13,187 nucleotides of DNA from Ruminococcaceae bacterium UBA6392 (GCA_002438685.1 DJQG01000123.1:1-13187), one strand, 5' to 3'; shown: positions 1 through 7,651, counted from the first letter of the stretch. Translations and numbers: made by a program. The notes: a model not told the origin generated them from the letters alone.

Positions 1-38
1 TTACGCTTTTAAAATTTATCTCAAACAGGAGAAGAAAC

Positions 39-764
39 ATGAAAATTGCAGTCCAGCTTTACAGCCTGCGCGACATTATCAAAGACAGCGGTGAGAATCT
101 TCTCGCCATTCTTCCGCGCGTCAAGGAGCTCGGCTATGACGGCGTTGAGTTCGCCGGCTATTTCGGCGTTGACGCGGCGACTCTGCGCGCGGCTCTCGAC
201 GACGCCGGACTCGTTGCCGTCGGCACCCACATCGGGCTTGAAAATTATTCGCCCGAAAACTTCGACAAGACTGCGGAGTTCTGCCGCACGCTCGGCATGA
301 AAACCATGGGCATGGGCGGCGCCGCCCACGACACGCCCGAGGATCTTCGGGCGACCTGCGCCGCGATAAAGGCGGCGGACGAGCGCGCCGAAAAAATCGG
401 CATGAGCGTCTATTATCACAACCACTGCTCCGAGTTCGAGCCAAATTCCGAGGGCGTTATCCCGTTCGACGAGCTGAAAAAAGCCGGTCATCTCGAGATA
501 GACACCTACTGGAGCTTTGTCGCCGGTCAGGATAACTATAAACTTATCACCGAGAACCGCGACAGGATAGTTCAGCTCCATGTCAAAGACGGGGTCGATC
601 ACACTCCCATGGCTCTGGGCGAGGGCAACTGCGATATCCCCGAGGTCGTTCGCGCGTCGAAGGATATCGGCATCGAGTGGCTGATAGTTGAAAACGATGA
701 TCCCGTGCCGAACGGTCTTGACGACGTCGGCAGGAGCATAAAATATCTTAAATCCATTATCTGA
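39..764 (+). CDS. Sugar phosphate isomerase/epimerase-like TIM-barrel protein (AP_endonuc_2 fold)
   Basis: A 241-residue soluble protein of the xylose-isomerase-like TIM-barrel superfamily, whose members isomerise, epimerise or dehydrate sugars, inosols and keto-glycosides using a divalent metal. Visible in the sequence are the N-terminal strand with QLYSLRD (6-12), E37 in VEFAG, the HNH pair (127-129), D155 in EIDTYW, H181 in the HVKD motif (181-184) and E219 in IVEND. These acidic and His residues match the usual metal ligands (Glu, Asp, His, Glu) of the family. The start at 39 has AGGAGA at 27-32. The next gene, of the same superfamily, starts 20 bp after the stop with AAGGAG before it, so they are co-transcribed. 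It is slightly shorter than typical family members (about 260-290 residues) but looks complete. The exact substrate cannot be read from sequence; the Gfo/Idh/MocA dehydrogenase in the same operon suggests an oxidised sugar or glycoside. The family call is firm and the reaction unknown. Confidence 0.87.
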   Translation: MKIAVQLYSLRDIIKDSGENLLAILPRVKELGYDGVEFAGYFGVDAATLRAALDDAGLVAVGTHIGLENYSPENFDKTAEFCRTLGMKTMGMGGAAHDTPEDLRATCAAIKAADERAEKIGMSVYYHNHCSEFEPNSEGVIPFDELKKAGHLEIDTYWSFVAGQDNYKLITENRDRIVQLHVKDGVDHTPMALGEGNCDIPEVVRASKDIGIEWLIVENDDPVPNGLDDVGRSIKYLKSII

Positions 765-784
765 TTCCGAAAGGAGCTATAAAA

Positions 785-1750
785 ATGAAATTAGGTGTAT
801 TTACCTGCCTTTTGGGCAATCTTCCGCTCGAAGAGGCTCTCAAGTATTTCAAATCCAAGGGCATTGAGATGGTCGAGATAGGCTGCGGCGGTTACCCCGG
901 CAACTCCCATGCCGACCCCGACACCCTGCTTGCCGATCCTGCGGCTCTGAGCACCTTCAAATCCACCGTCGCGGACAGCGGTCTTGAAATAAGCGCGCTC
1001 AGCTGCCACGGTAACCCTGTCCATCCGAACAAGGCTATTGCCGCCGAGTTCGACAAGACGATAAAGAACACCATCCTTCTCGCCGAGAAGCTCGGTATTC
1101 ATCAGATCAACACCTTCTCCGGCTGCCCCGGCGATCAGGAGAACGCGAAGTATCCCAACTGGGTCGTCTGCCCCTGGCCGAACGACTTCTCCGAGATACT
1201 CGAGTGGCAGTGGAACGAAGTTCTCATTCCCTATTGGACTAAGACCGTCGCTTTCGCCAAGGAGCACGGTGTCGACAAGATAGCTTTTGAGCTTCATCCT
1301 GGCTTCTGCGTCTACAACACCGAGAGCATGCTCAAGATACGCAAGGCAGTCGGTCCCGAGCTCGGCGCAAACTTCGATCCGAGCCACCTCATCTGGCAGG
1401 GCATGGATCCCGTCGCCTGCATCAGAGCGCTCGGCGATGCGATATTCCACTTCCACGCCAAGGATACAAAAATCGACAAGTACAACACCGCCGTCAACGG
1501 TGTGCTTGACACCAAACCCTATGCGGACGAGATTCACCGCTCGTGGATATTCCGCTCCGTCGGTTACGGCAACGACTACGCATATTGGAAGGATATGATC
1601 TCGAACCTGCGCATGATCGGCTATGACTATGCTATCAGCATCGAGCATGAGGACTCCCTCATGAGCCAGGACGAGGGTCTTTCAAAGGCAGTCGACTTCC
1701 TCAAGGATGTCCTTATCACCCAGAACACCGGCGATATGTGGTGGGTGTGA
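785..1750 (+). CDS. Sugar phosphate isomerase/epimerase (AP_endonuc_2 TIM barrel), second paralogue
   Basis: A 321-residue TIM-barrel protein of the same superfamily as the preceding gene but clearly a different subfamily: it is 80 residues longer and has little local identity. Motifs in order are VEIG with E31, SCHG with H75, FELHPG (168-173) with E169 and H171, NFDPSH (196-201) with D198 and H201, HFHAKD (222-227), and IEHED (286-290) with E287. Together they supply a full metal-binding and catalytic set. The long insert around residues 112-150, rich in Trp and Pro, and the C-terminal tail ending in Trp-Trp-Val are typical of the larger sugar-isomerase members found beside Gfo/Idh/MocA dehydrogenases. 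The start has AAGGAG at 771-776. It lies in one operon with the upstream isomerase and the downstream dehydrogenase (45-bp gap). Possible roles include epimerisation of a keto-sugar or beta-elimination of a 3-keto-glycoside; neither can be chosen from sequence alone. Confidence 0.88.
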   Translation: MKLGVFTCLLGNLPLEEALKYFKSKGIEMVEIGCGGYPGNSHADPDTLLADPAALSTFKSTVADSGLEISALSCHGNPVHPNKAIAAEFDKTIKNTILLAEKLGIHQINTFSGCPGDQENAKYPNWVVCPWPNDFSEILEWQWNEVLIPYWTKTVAFAKEHGVDKIAFELHPGFCVYNTESMLKIRKAVGPELGANFDPSHLIWQGMDPVACIRALGDAIFHFHAKDTKIDKYNTAVNGVLDTKPYADEIHRSWIFRSVGYGNDYAYWKDMISNLRMIGYDYAISIEHEDSLMSQDEGLSKAVDFLKDVLITQNTGDMWWV

Positions 1751-1795
1751 TAAAACTTTTCGCGAAACAAATTTATATCGGGAGTATACAAAACA

Positions 1796-2863
1796 ATGGA
1801 TAAGAATAAGAAGATAGGTTTTGCCGTTATAGGCTACGGCGGAATGGGCAGCTGGCACGCGTCGACCTGCGCGGACGATTTCAAAGATACGGCTGAACTC
1901 ATAGGCATCTATGATATCAAGCCCGAGAGGCGCGCCGCCGCCGAGGCTGAGGGCATCCACGCTTTCTCCTCGCGCGAGGAACTGCTCGCCGACGAGAGAA
2001 TCGACCTCGTCACCGTTGCAACGCCCAACGATGTACATAAAGAGATAGCCATAGCCGCCATGGCGGCGGGCAAGAATGTTATCTCCGAGAAGCCCGTGGC
2101 GCTCAGCCAGGAGGAGCTTGAGGAGATGATAGCCGCGTCCAAAAAGTACGGCAAGCTCTTCACCGTCCATCAGAACAGACGCTGGGATCCGGACTTCAAG
2201 TGCGTCCAGAAGATCCTCGCGGATAACGAACTCGGCAAGGTGTTCCGCATCGAGTCCCGCGTTCAGGGCTCGCGCGGCATTCCCGGTGACTGGCGCAACC
2301 AGAAGGCGCACGGCGGCGGCATGGTGCTCGATTGGGGCATCCATCTGCTCGATCAGGCGCTGCGCATCGGCGAGGGCAGAAAGCTCATCTCCGTCTATGC
2401 AGAGCTTACAAATGTCACCAATGAGGAATGCGACGACGGATTCAGAGTCACGCTTATCTTCGAGGGCGACCTTTCGATGTATGTCGAGGTCACCACGAGC
2501 AACTTCATCGAGCTTCCGCGCTGGTATATCCTCGGCGAGAACGGCTCCGCCGTTATAAACGACTGGGATCTCAACGGCGAGATAGTCAAGGTCTCCGATT
2601 GGGAGAACCGCGACGCAGTGCCGATCCTCGCGGGCGTCGGACTGACAAAGACCATGGCTCCGAGAACCGACGACACTATCAAGCACTATCCGCTGCCCAA
2701 GGTCGATTCGAGCTGGACTCAGTTCTATGAGAATGTTTTCGCTGCTCTCAGAGGAGAAGAAGAGCAGCTGATAACGCACGACCAGCAGCGCAGACTGCTC
2801 AAGCTTGTTGACGCCATTTTTGAAAGCGGAAACGAGAACAAGGTCGTTTTCTTCGACAAATAA
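1796..2863 (+). CDS. Gfo/Idh/MocA family NAD(P)-dependent oxidoreductase
   Basis: A 355-residue cytoplasmic dehydrogenase. The N-terminal Rossmann domain carries the dinucleotide-binding GYGGMG (13-18), followed by ATPND (75-79) and the conserved EKP (98-100), whose lysine is catalytic in this family. The C-terminal alpha/beta domain has DWGIHLLD (179-186), the usual GxHxxD signature with H183 as proton donor/acceptor and D186 near it. Family members oxidise or reduce one hydroxyl of inositols, sugars or glycosides. The start is preceded by CGGGAG at 1779-1784. It is third in the operon after two TIM-barrel isomerases, a combination that in known systems handles inositol or 3-keto-glycoside intermediates. 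The length is normal for the family. Substrate and cofactor preference (NAD or NADP) are not determinable by eye. It is followed by 284 bp without a gene, so it seems to end the operon. Confidence 0.92.
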   Translation: MDKNKKIGFAVIGYGGMGSWHASTCADDFKDTAELIGIYDIKPERRAAAEAEGIHAFSSREELLADERIDLVTVATPNDVHKEIAIAAMAAGKNVISEKPVALSQEELEEMIAASKKYGKLFTVHQNRRWDPDFKCVQKILADNELGKVFRIESRVQGSRGIPGDWRNQKAHGGGMVLDWGIHLLDQALRIGEGRKLISVYAELTNVTNEECDDGFRVTLIFEGDLSMYVEVTTSNFIELPRWYILGENGSAVINDWDLNGEIVKVSDWENRDAVPILAGVGLTKTMAPRTDDTIKHYPLPKVDSSWTQFYENVFAALRGEEEQLITHDQQRRLLKLVDAIFESGNENKVVFFDK

Positions 2864-2872
2864 TATCTTATA

Positions 2873-2924
2873 TTTCGCCGCGCAGCGAAAGCCGAAAGAC
2901 TTTTACCGCACGGCGACTTTTGAT
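2873..2924 (+). terminator. Possible weak terminator after the sugar operon
   Basis: TTTCGC (2873-2878) and GCGAAA (2885-2890) form a 6-bp stem with a 6-nt loop just after the dehydrogenase stop. An alternative stem pairs TCGCCG (2875-2880) with CGGCGA (2911-2916) and is followed by CTTTTGATTT. Neither has a clean U-tract, so this is only a plausible transcript end. It is placed here because the sugar operon ends and the next gene has its own promoter. Confidence 0.25.
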
Positions 2925-3014
2925 TTGGCAGTAATTTTTCTTCAAACCTCGTTATATCGCATGGCGGGCTAACTTTTAGTGCAAAGTGCATAAATCACAG
3001 CTCTTAAATTTGGC

Positions 3015-3020
3015 TATAAT
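3015..3020 (+). promoter_or_regulatory. Isolated TATAAT box in the intergenic region
   Basis: A perfect TATAAT lies in the 284-bp gap between the dehydrogenase and the TetR gene, but no convincing -35 hexamer is found 16-18 bp upstream. It could be a second, weaker start for the TetR operon. The rest of 2864-3070 holds nothing else I can assign: it is AT-rich with a short tandem GTGCAAAGTGCA at about 2980-2990. Confidence 0.25.
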
Positions 3021-3071
3021 AATCAAGGAGTAGAGATTTGTGAACAAAAAATGAAGATTTGCTTCCGGGGA

Positions 3072-3100
3072 TTGACTAACGGTCATTTTTGTAGTAAAGT
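3072..3100 (+). promoter_or_regulatory. Promoter of the TetR-MMPL-lipoprotein operon
   Basis: TTGACT (3072-3077, 5/6 to consensus) is separated by 17 bp from TAAAGT (3095-3100, 4/6). This predicts a start near 3107 and a leader of about 40 nt before the TetR start codon at 3148. The -35 box lies inside the left palindrome described next, so repressor binding would block RNA polymerase. Confidence 0.65.
3073..3085 (+). promoter_or_regulatory. TetR operator O1 (overlaps -35)
   Basis: TGACTAACGGTCA is an imperfect palindrome with half-sites TGACT and GGTCA around a 3-nt centre. Its reverse complement, TGACCGTTAGTCA, differs from the second site at 3119-3131 at only two central positions. A palindrome over the -35 box directly upstream of a TetR-family gene is the classic layout of autorepression. 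Confidence 0.62.
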
Positions 3101-3118
3101 ATCTCACGCAAAAGGAAG

Positions 3119-3131
3119 TGACCGGCAGTCA
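3119..3131 (+). promoter_or_regulatory. TetR operator O2 (in the leader)
   Basis: TGACCGGCAGTCA matches the reverse complement of O1 at 11 of 13 positions. The mismatches fall in the centre, so the recognition half-sites TGACC and AGTCA are kept. It lies 46 bp centre-to-centre from O1, downstream of the predicted transcription start and just before the GGAGGTG ribosome binding site at 3137-3143. Confidence 0.6.
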
Positions 3132-3147
3132 GTTCGGAGGTGAACAC

Positions 3148-3741
3148 ATGGCGACGGTTGAAGAAAACAAGACCGAGAAGCGGTCGAAGCTTATGGAAGC
3201 GGCTCATTCGCTCTTTACGAGCGGCAGCGCGCTCAAGCCTCCGACAATAGACGAGGTCGTCAAAATGGCGGGCGTTGCCAAAGGTACGTTTTATCTCTAT
3301 TTCAAAGATAAATACGACCTTATGGATCAGCTGTTTTTGAAAAAGCTCGCCGAATGCGTCAATTCCGCGCTCTTTAAAACGCGGCAGCAGCTCGCCGGCA
3401 GGCAGGTTGAAGACGCCGAGCGCGTGAACGCCTTTCTCGATAATGTTTTTATGTATATCGATGAAAACAAAGCGTTCCTGCCCCTCGTCAGAGACCGCGT
3501 CTCATCGTGCTACCGCCTGATGCTCAAGGGCAGGGAAGCGGAACTCAAGGAAGCTTACGATAGCCTCGTAAAGCTGTTCCTGAGCCACGGCTTCACGGAA
3601 TACGAGAGCGAGATGAACATATATATGTTAGTCTCGATGCTCGCGCCCGTCAGCTGCGACAGCGCGATCCAGGGCGAACCGTATAAGCTCGATGAAATAA
3701 AGAGCGGAATGCAGCGTCTTACCAACAAACTTTTAGCATAA
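3148..3741 (+). CDS. TetR/AcrR family transcriptional regulator
   Basis: A 197-residue TetR-family repressor. The N-terminal helix-turn-helix domain spans about residues 10-58: TIDEVVKMAGVAKGTFYLYF (33-52) is the typical recognition-helix segment, followed by KDKYDLM, the conserved helix-4 start. The remaining helices form the ligand-binding and dimer domain, whose sequence does not reveal the ligand. I chose ATG 3148 over the in-frame GTG at 3118 because GGAGGTG (3137-3143) precedes it at normal spacing, and because 3118 lies on operator O2 without a ribosome binding site. It is separated by 16 bp from the MMPL transporter and surely co-transcribed with it. By the usual logic of the family it represses its own operon through O1 and O2 and releases DNA when it binds a substrate of the pump. 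Regulator identity is firm; the effector is unknown. Confidence 0.93.
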   Translation: MATVEENKTEKRSKLMEAAHSLFTSGSALKPPTIDEVVKMAGVAKGTFYLYFKDKYDLMDQLFLKKLAECVNSALFKTRQQLAGRQVEDAERVNAFLDNVFMYIDENKAFLPLVRDRVSSCYRLMLKGREAELKEAYDSLVKLFLSHGFTEYESEMNIYMLVSMLAPVSCDSAIQGEPYKLDEIKSGMQRLTNKLLA

Positions 3742-3757
3742 TAAGGAGGAAAGGGAT

Positions 3758-5872
3758 ATGATATCTAAAAAGTTAGCAAAGTGGATAGCTTACCATCCCA
3801 AAACTGTTCTGATAGTTTGTCTTATCCTGATAATCCCGTCGATAATCGGATATTTCCTGACGGGCGTCAACTATGACATTCTGTCATATCTGCCGGAAGA
3901 CCTTGAATCCGTTCAGGGCGAGCAGATACTCGATGAAACTTTCCACAATTCGGCGAGTTCGTTTATTATAGTAAAAGACACCGAGCCTAAGGATATCCAG
4001 AAGCTCGAGGATCAGATTCGCCAGGTTGAGGGCGTCAGCAATGTTATCGGCGCCACTGATATCGCGGATGTGACGATACCGAAAGAAATTCTCCCCGAGG
4101 TTCTGACCAACGTCTTCTATTCGCAGGACGGCAGCTCGACGCTGATAATGGTTCAGTATAAGAACTCCGGCTCGTCTCAAGTGACTATGGATGCTATCGC
4201 TTCCATACGCAAGATAATGAACAAGAATATGCTCCTGAGCGGTCTTTCGGCGATAACCGTTGACACAAAAGACCTGACAAACAGCCAGGCTCCGCTCTAT
4301 GTCGTAATCGCCATAGTCCTCGCGCTTATAGCGCTGTCGTTCACAATGACTTCGTGGGTGCTCCCGTTTGTGCTTCTTGCCGCACTCGGCACCGCGGTCA
4401 TATACAACATGGGCACGAATATAATCTTCGGCGAGATTTCGTTCATAACGAAGAGTATCGCCGCTATCCTCCAGCTCGGCGTTACTGTCGACTACTCCGT
4501 CTTCCTTATGGACAGATTTGAGGAGGAGAAGAAGCGCCATGATACGAAGAAGGACGCCATGGCTGCGGCGATCGATTCTACCTTCCTCTCCCTTATGGGC
4601 AGCTCGCTGACCACCGTTTTCGGCTTCCTCGCGCTGTGCTTCATGAGCTTTACGCTCGGCAAGGATATGGGTCTTGTTATGGCAAAGGGCGTTATCCTCG
4701 GTGTTATCACCGTTGTTACCTTCCTGCCTGCGCTGATACTCATGCTCGACAACGTCATTGAAAAGACGAGACATAAGAGCCTCGCGCCGAAGTTCAACAA
4801 GATAAGTGACTTCGCGATAAAACACAGAAGAGTTATAGCGATAATCTTCCTCGTGCTCTTCATCCCGTCATACCTCCTGCAGAACAATGTCAAGAAGTAT
4901 TACAACATGGATAAGGCGATCCCGCAGGATCTGCCGTCAATATCCGCGCTCAATACGATGAAGAAAGACTTCAACATGGCAACGACCCACTTCATCATCC
5001 TTGACGATAAGATAAGCGAAGCGAATATAAACGCGCTGACGAGCGAGCTCAACAATGTCGAGGGCGTCACAAATGTCCTCTCGCTCAACAGCTTCATCGG
5101 CACGGCAATCCCGAGCGCAATGCTCCCGGATTCGATAAAAGAGATATGTGTCCAGGACGGCAAACAGCTCATGATGCTCAACTCCGCTTACTCGGCTGCG
5201 ACCGACGAGGAGAACGCACAGATTGAAAAGATAACCTCGATAGTCAAGAAATATGACGAGGGCGGAATACTGACGGGCGAAGGAGTTCTGACTAAGGATC
5301 TGATAACCGTCGCCGAAAAGGACTTCGTCGTCACCGGAGCTATCTCGATGCTCGCGATATTCATTCTTGTCGCGATAGTCTTCAAGTCCCTGTCGATACC
5401 GCTGATACTCGTCGCGTCGATAGAGCTTGCAATCTGGGTCAACATCAGCATCTCGACCCTGACCGGTACTACGATATGCTTCATCGCGCCGACTATCATC
5501 AGCTGCGTGCAGCTGGGTGCAACGGTCGATTACGCAATACTCATGACAACGAGATTCAGAGAAGAACTCCAGAAGTGCGGCGATAAGCTCAAGGCTATCA
5601 AGATAGCCGCGAAGGAGTCGAGCCGCTCGATATTCCAGAGCGCACTCGTGTTCTTCAGCGCAACGTTCGGCGTCTACTGCATCTGCGATATCGATATAGT
5701 CAAGGGCGTCTGCCTCATGCTTGCAAGAGGTTCCGTTATCAGCGCACTCGTTATCATGGTTATGCTCCCCGGCATCCTCACTATCTGCGAAGGCGCTATC
5801 AATAAAACATCCATCGGCTGGCGTACTCCTTATGTCAAAAAGGAGCGCAAGAGCCGCAAGGCAAAGGCTTGA
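3758..5872 (+). CDS. MMPL/RND family transporter (HAE3-like)
   Basis: A 704-residue integral membrane protein of the MMPL branch of the RND superfamily, proton-driven exporters of lipids or hydrophobic compounds. It has the duplicated RND layout. TM1 at about 16-36 is followed by an extracytoplasmic domain to about 175 and a block of five or so helices (about 178-335). TM7 at about 356-374 is followed by a second external domain to about 520 and a second helix block (about 523-690). Each half has the signature in its second helix block: TVDYSVFLMDRF from 243 and TVDYAILMTTRF from 589, with D245 and D591 as likely proton-relay residues. The C-terminus is a basic cytoplasmic tail. AAGGAGGA (3743-3750) precedes the start. 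The stop overlaps the region just before the lipoprotein gene, indicating a transporter-lipoprotein pair. The substrate is unknown: the pump could export a membrane lipid, a drug or bile-like compounds. Confidence 0.93.
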   Translation: MISKKLAKWIAYHPKTVLIVCLILIIPSIIGYFLTGVNYDILSYLPEDLESVQGEQILDETFHNSASSFIIVKDTEPKDIQKLEDQIRQVEGVSNVIGATDIADVTIPKEILPEVLTNVFYSQDGSSTLIMVQYKNSGSSQVTMDAIASIRKIMNKNMLLSGLSAITVDTKDLTNSQAPLYVVIAIVLALIALSFTMTSWVLPFVLLAALGTAVIYNMGTNIIFGEISFITKSIAAILQLGVTVDYSVFLMDRFEEEKKRHDTKKDAMAAAIDSTFLSLMGSSLTTVFGFLALCFMSFTLGKDMGLVMAKGVILGVITVVTFLPALILMLDNVIEKTRHKSLAPKFNKISDFAIKHRRVIAIIFLVLFIPSYLLQNNVKKYYNMDKAIPQDLPSISALNTMKKDFNMATTHFIILDDKISEANINALTSELNNVEGVTNVLSLNSFIGTAIPSAMLPDSIKEICVQDGKQLMMLNSAYSAATDEENAQIEKITSIVKKYDEGGILTGEGVLTKDLITVAEKDFVVTGAISMLAIFILVAIVFKSLSIPLILVASIELAIWVNISISTLTGTTICFIAPTIISCVQLGATVDYAILMTTRFREELQKCGDKLKAIKIAAKESSRSIFQSALVFFSATFGVYCICDIDIVKGVCLMLARGSVISALVIMVMLPGILTICEGAINKTSIGWRTPYVKKERKSRKAKA

Positions 5873-5889
5873 ACAAGGAGGGCAATAAA

Positions 5890-7527
5890 ATGAAGAAAAA
5901 CTTTATTCTCAAATCGGCGCTCTGCCTCACTCTCGCGGCGAGCATACTCACCATGGGCGCCTGCAAGAGCACTGGCGACAACAGCGACACCACCGCGGCG
6001 TCCGGCGACGAGCAGGCTGCACCCGTATATTACACCGATGTGCCTGGCTCCGTGAAGAAGAGCGAGACCGTGTATGTCAACATGGACAACAGCGGCGATG
6101 TCAAGGATATCACCGTCACCGACTGGCTCCACACCGACAAGGGTCATGTCAAGGTCAGCGACACAAGCTCGCTGAAAAATATCACCAATGTCAAGAGCAA
6201 CATCAAGCCCGTCAGCGAAAACGGCGGCATCACCTGGCATATGGACACGACCGACCTCTATTACAGCGGCAAGAGCAACAAAGAACTGCCTATAAAAATC
6301 AACATCAAATATTTCCTCGACGGCAAAGAGATGTCCGCCAAGAAGATTTCCGGCAAGAGCGGCAAGGTCGAGATAAAGATCTCCGTTGAAAACAATCTCT
6401 ACAAGACCGAGAAGATAAACGGCAAGCAGGTCAAGATTTACAATCCCATCGCGGTTGTCGGCGGCATGATTCTTCCCGAGGGTCAGTTCCAGAACATGAC
6501 TCTCACAAACGGCAAGCTTGTCGGCGACGGCACAAAGGAAATAGCCCTTGTCGTCAGCATGCCCGGCATGAACGAAACTCTCGGACTCGACAAGCTCAAT
6601 ATCGAAGACCTGAACTTCGCAACCGAGTTCACCCTCTCCGCTGATGTTGAGGACTTCTCGCTGGGCAATATGTACTTCGCGGCAGTGCCGATCTCCATGC
6701 TCGGCAGCGAGATTAAGCTGCCCGACAGCCTGAGCGATCTTCAGACCACTCTCGGTCAGCTCAAGGAGCTTGAAAAGGCTCTCAATTCCATGGATCCCAA
6801 CAAGGTCATAACGAGCCTTATGACCAACAAGACAAAGATAAACGAGCTTGTCAATACGATGAACGAGGCAGTTGAGCTCTATCAGAACAACCGCGTCCTC
6901 TTCGAAATTCTGCCCAAGTATATGACCGAAGAGAACATCGCGAAGTTCAAGAAGCTCTTCAACAGCCTTGACCCCAACGAACTCAAGGAAGTCATAACCC
7001 TGCTCAACAATCCCGTGCTCCAGAAGTTCTTCAAGAACCTGCCCGAGATAGCGGAGAACATGAACGATGTCCTGCCTCTTATTCAGGAGTTCTCAAAGGA
7101 TATGTCAGACCCAGAGGTTCAGAAGGCAATAAACAACCTGCCCAAGACCCTCGAGCAGCTCTCCGAGATACAGAAGACCATTGACGACAATCAGGAGCTC
7201 ATAGACGGACTTGCCAAGCTCATGAGCAAGGAGAATGTTCAGAAGCTCAATGACCTTATCGACAGCATCGATTCCGGTGACTATGCAGGCAAGCTCCAGA
7301 AGTACGGCGTGCTCGCCGAGGATGCCGACGATCTTATCGCGAAGCTCCAGTCGATGATTTCTTACGGTTCATCGTATGATATCTACACCGAGAAGACTGC
7401 GGGCACCGAGTCGAACGTCATGTTCATCTATCAGACCACGCCCATCGCTTCGAGCAGCAGCACTTCGACCGCTACGACCGACACCACCGAGTCGCTCCCG
7501 TGGTACAAGAAGATATTCAAGAAATAA
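5890..7527 (+). CDS. Transporter-associated lipoprotein with helical repeat domain
   Basis: A 545-residue exported lipoprotein of unrecognised family. Residues 1-24 form a signal peptide (basic start MKKNFILK, then a hydrophobic core), with a lipobox Met-Gly-Ala-Cys and the lipidated Cys25. A Ser/Thr/Asp/Gly-rich linker follows, then a beta-rich domain (about 50-275) with many Gly, Val and Thr. A long alpha-helical domain (about 280-490) contains repeated turns: NSMDPN (299-304), NSLDPN (358-363) and DSIDSG (458-463). The C-terminus is a Ser/Thr-rich spacer and a short cationic LPWYKKIFKK end. I chose ATG 5890 because AAGGAGGG (5875-5882) precedes it; the in-frame TTG at 5869 overlaps the transporter stop and has no such site. 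The helical part recalls the YhgE/Pip-type coiled domains found near MMPL proteins, but I cannot confirm homology. As partner of the MMPL pump it may act as an external adaptor or substrate carrier (inference). Confidence 0.82.
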   Translation: MKKNFILKSALCLTLAASILTMGACKSTGDNSDTTAASGDEQAAPVYYTDVPGSVKKSETVYVNMDNSGDVKDITVTDWLHTDKGHVKVSDTSSLKNITNVKSNIKPVSENGGITWHMDTTDLYYSGKSNKELPIKINIKYFLDGKEMSAKKISGKSGKVEIKISVENNLYKTEKINGKQVKIYNPIAVVGGMILPEGQFQNMTLTNGKLVGDGTKEIALVVSMPGMNETLGLDKLNIEDLNFATEFTLSADVEDFSLGNMYFAAVPISMLGSEIKLPDSLSDLQTTLGQLKELEKALNSMDPNKVITSLMTNKTKINELVNTMNEAVELYQNNRVLFEILPKYMTEENIAKFKKLFNSLDPNELKEVITLLNNPVLQKFFKNLPEIAENMNDVLPLIQEFSKDMSDPEVQKAINNLPKTLEQLSEIQKTIDDNQELIDGLAKLMSKENVQKLNDLIDSIDSGDYAGKLQKYGVLAEDADDLIAKLQSMISYGSSYDIYTEKTAGTESNVMFIYQTTPIASSSSTSTATTDTTESLPWYKKIFKK

Positions 7528-7538
7528 AATTTAACAAT

Positions 7539-7577
7539 AAAAGACTGCGGACAGTGAATTGCTGTTCGCAGTCTTTT
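7539..7577 (+). terminator. Intrinsic terminator of the TetR-MMPL-lipoprotein operon
   Basis: A 16-bp stem (7539-7554 with 7562-7577; all pairs Watson-Crick except one G-U) encloses a 7-nt loop. The outer stem is AAAA paired with TTTT, so it reads as a terminator on both strands. It begins 11 bp after the lipoprotein stop codon. Confidence 0.88.
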
Positions 7578-7579
7578 GC

Positions 7580-7651
7580 TTTTGGACAAAACCCTAAAAG
7601 TGTCCAAAAATGCGACACTTTCCGAAAGGTGAGATTTTTTGGCACAAAACC
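7580..7651. repeat. Cluster of short direct and inverted repeats upstream of the sRNA candidate
   Basis: TTTTGGACAAAACC (7580-7593) recurs as TTTTGGCACAAAACC (7637-7651), a direct repeat with one inserted C. TGTCCAAAA (7601-7609) is the exact inverse of TTTTGGACA (7580-7588). AAAGTGTC (7597-7604) and GACACTTT (7614-7621) form a second, overlapping inverted pair that would compete with the first if transcribed. The cluster ends about 37 bp before a TATAAT box, so it may be a regulator-binding region. Its nature is unproven. Confidence 0.5.

Noticed and set aside
1682..2779. 365-codon minus-strand frame over the dehydrogenase gene
   Set aside because: Antisense shadow of the Gfo/Idh/MocA gene, which has all family motifs on the plus strand.
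3051..3143. Short open frame from ATG 3051 (about 30 codons) after AAGGAG at 3025-3030
   Set aside because: The Shine-Dalgarno match is about 20 nt away, the frame crosses the promoter and both operators, and it looks non-coding.
3118..3147. GTG start giving a 207-residue TetR protein
   Set aside because: No ribosome binding site precedes 3118 at proper spacing, the codon lies at operator O2, and ATG 3148 has an ideal GGAGGTG site.
5869..5889. TTG start extending the lipoprotein by 7 residues
   Set aside because: It overlaps the MMPL stop and spoils the signal-peptide start; AAGGAGGG points to ATG 5890.
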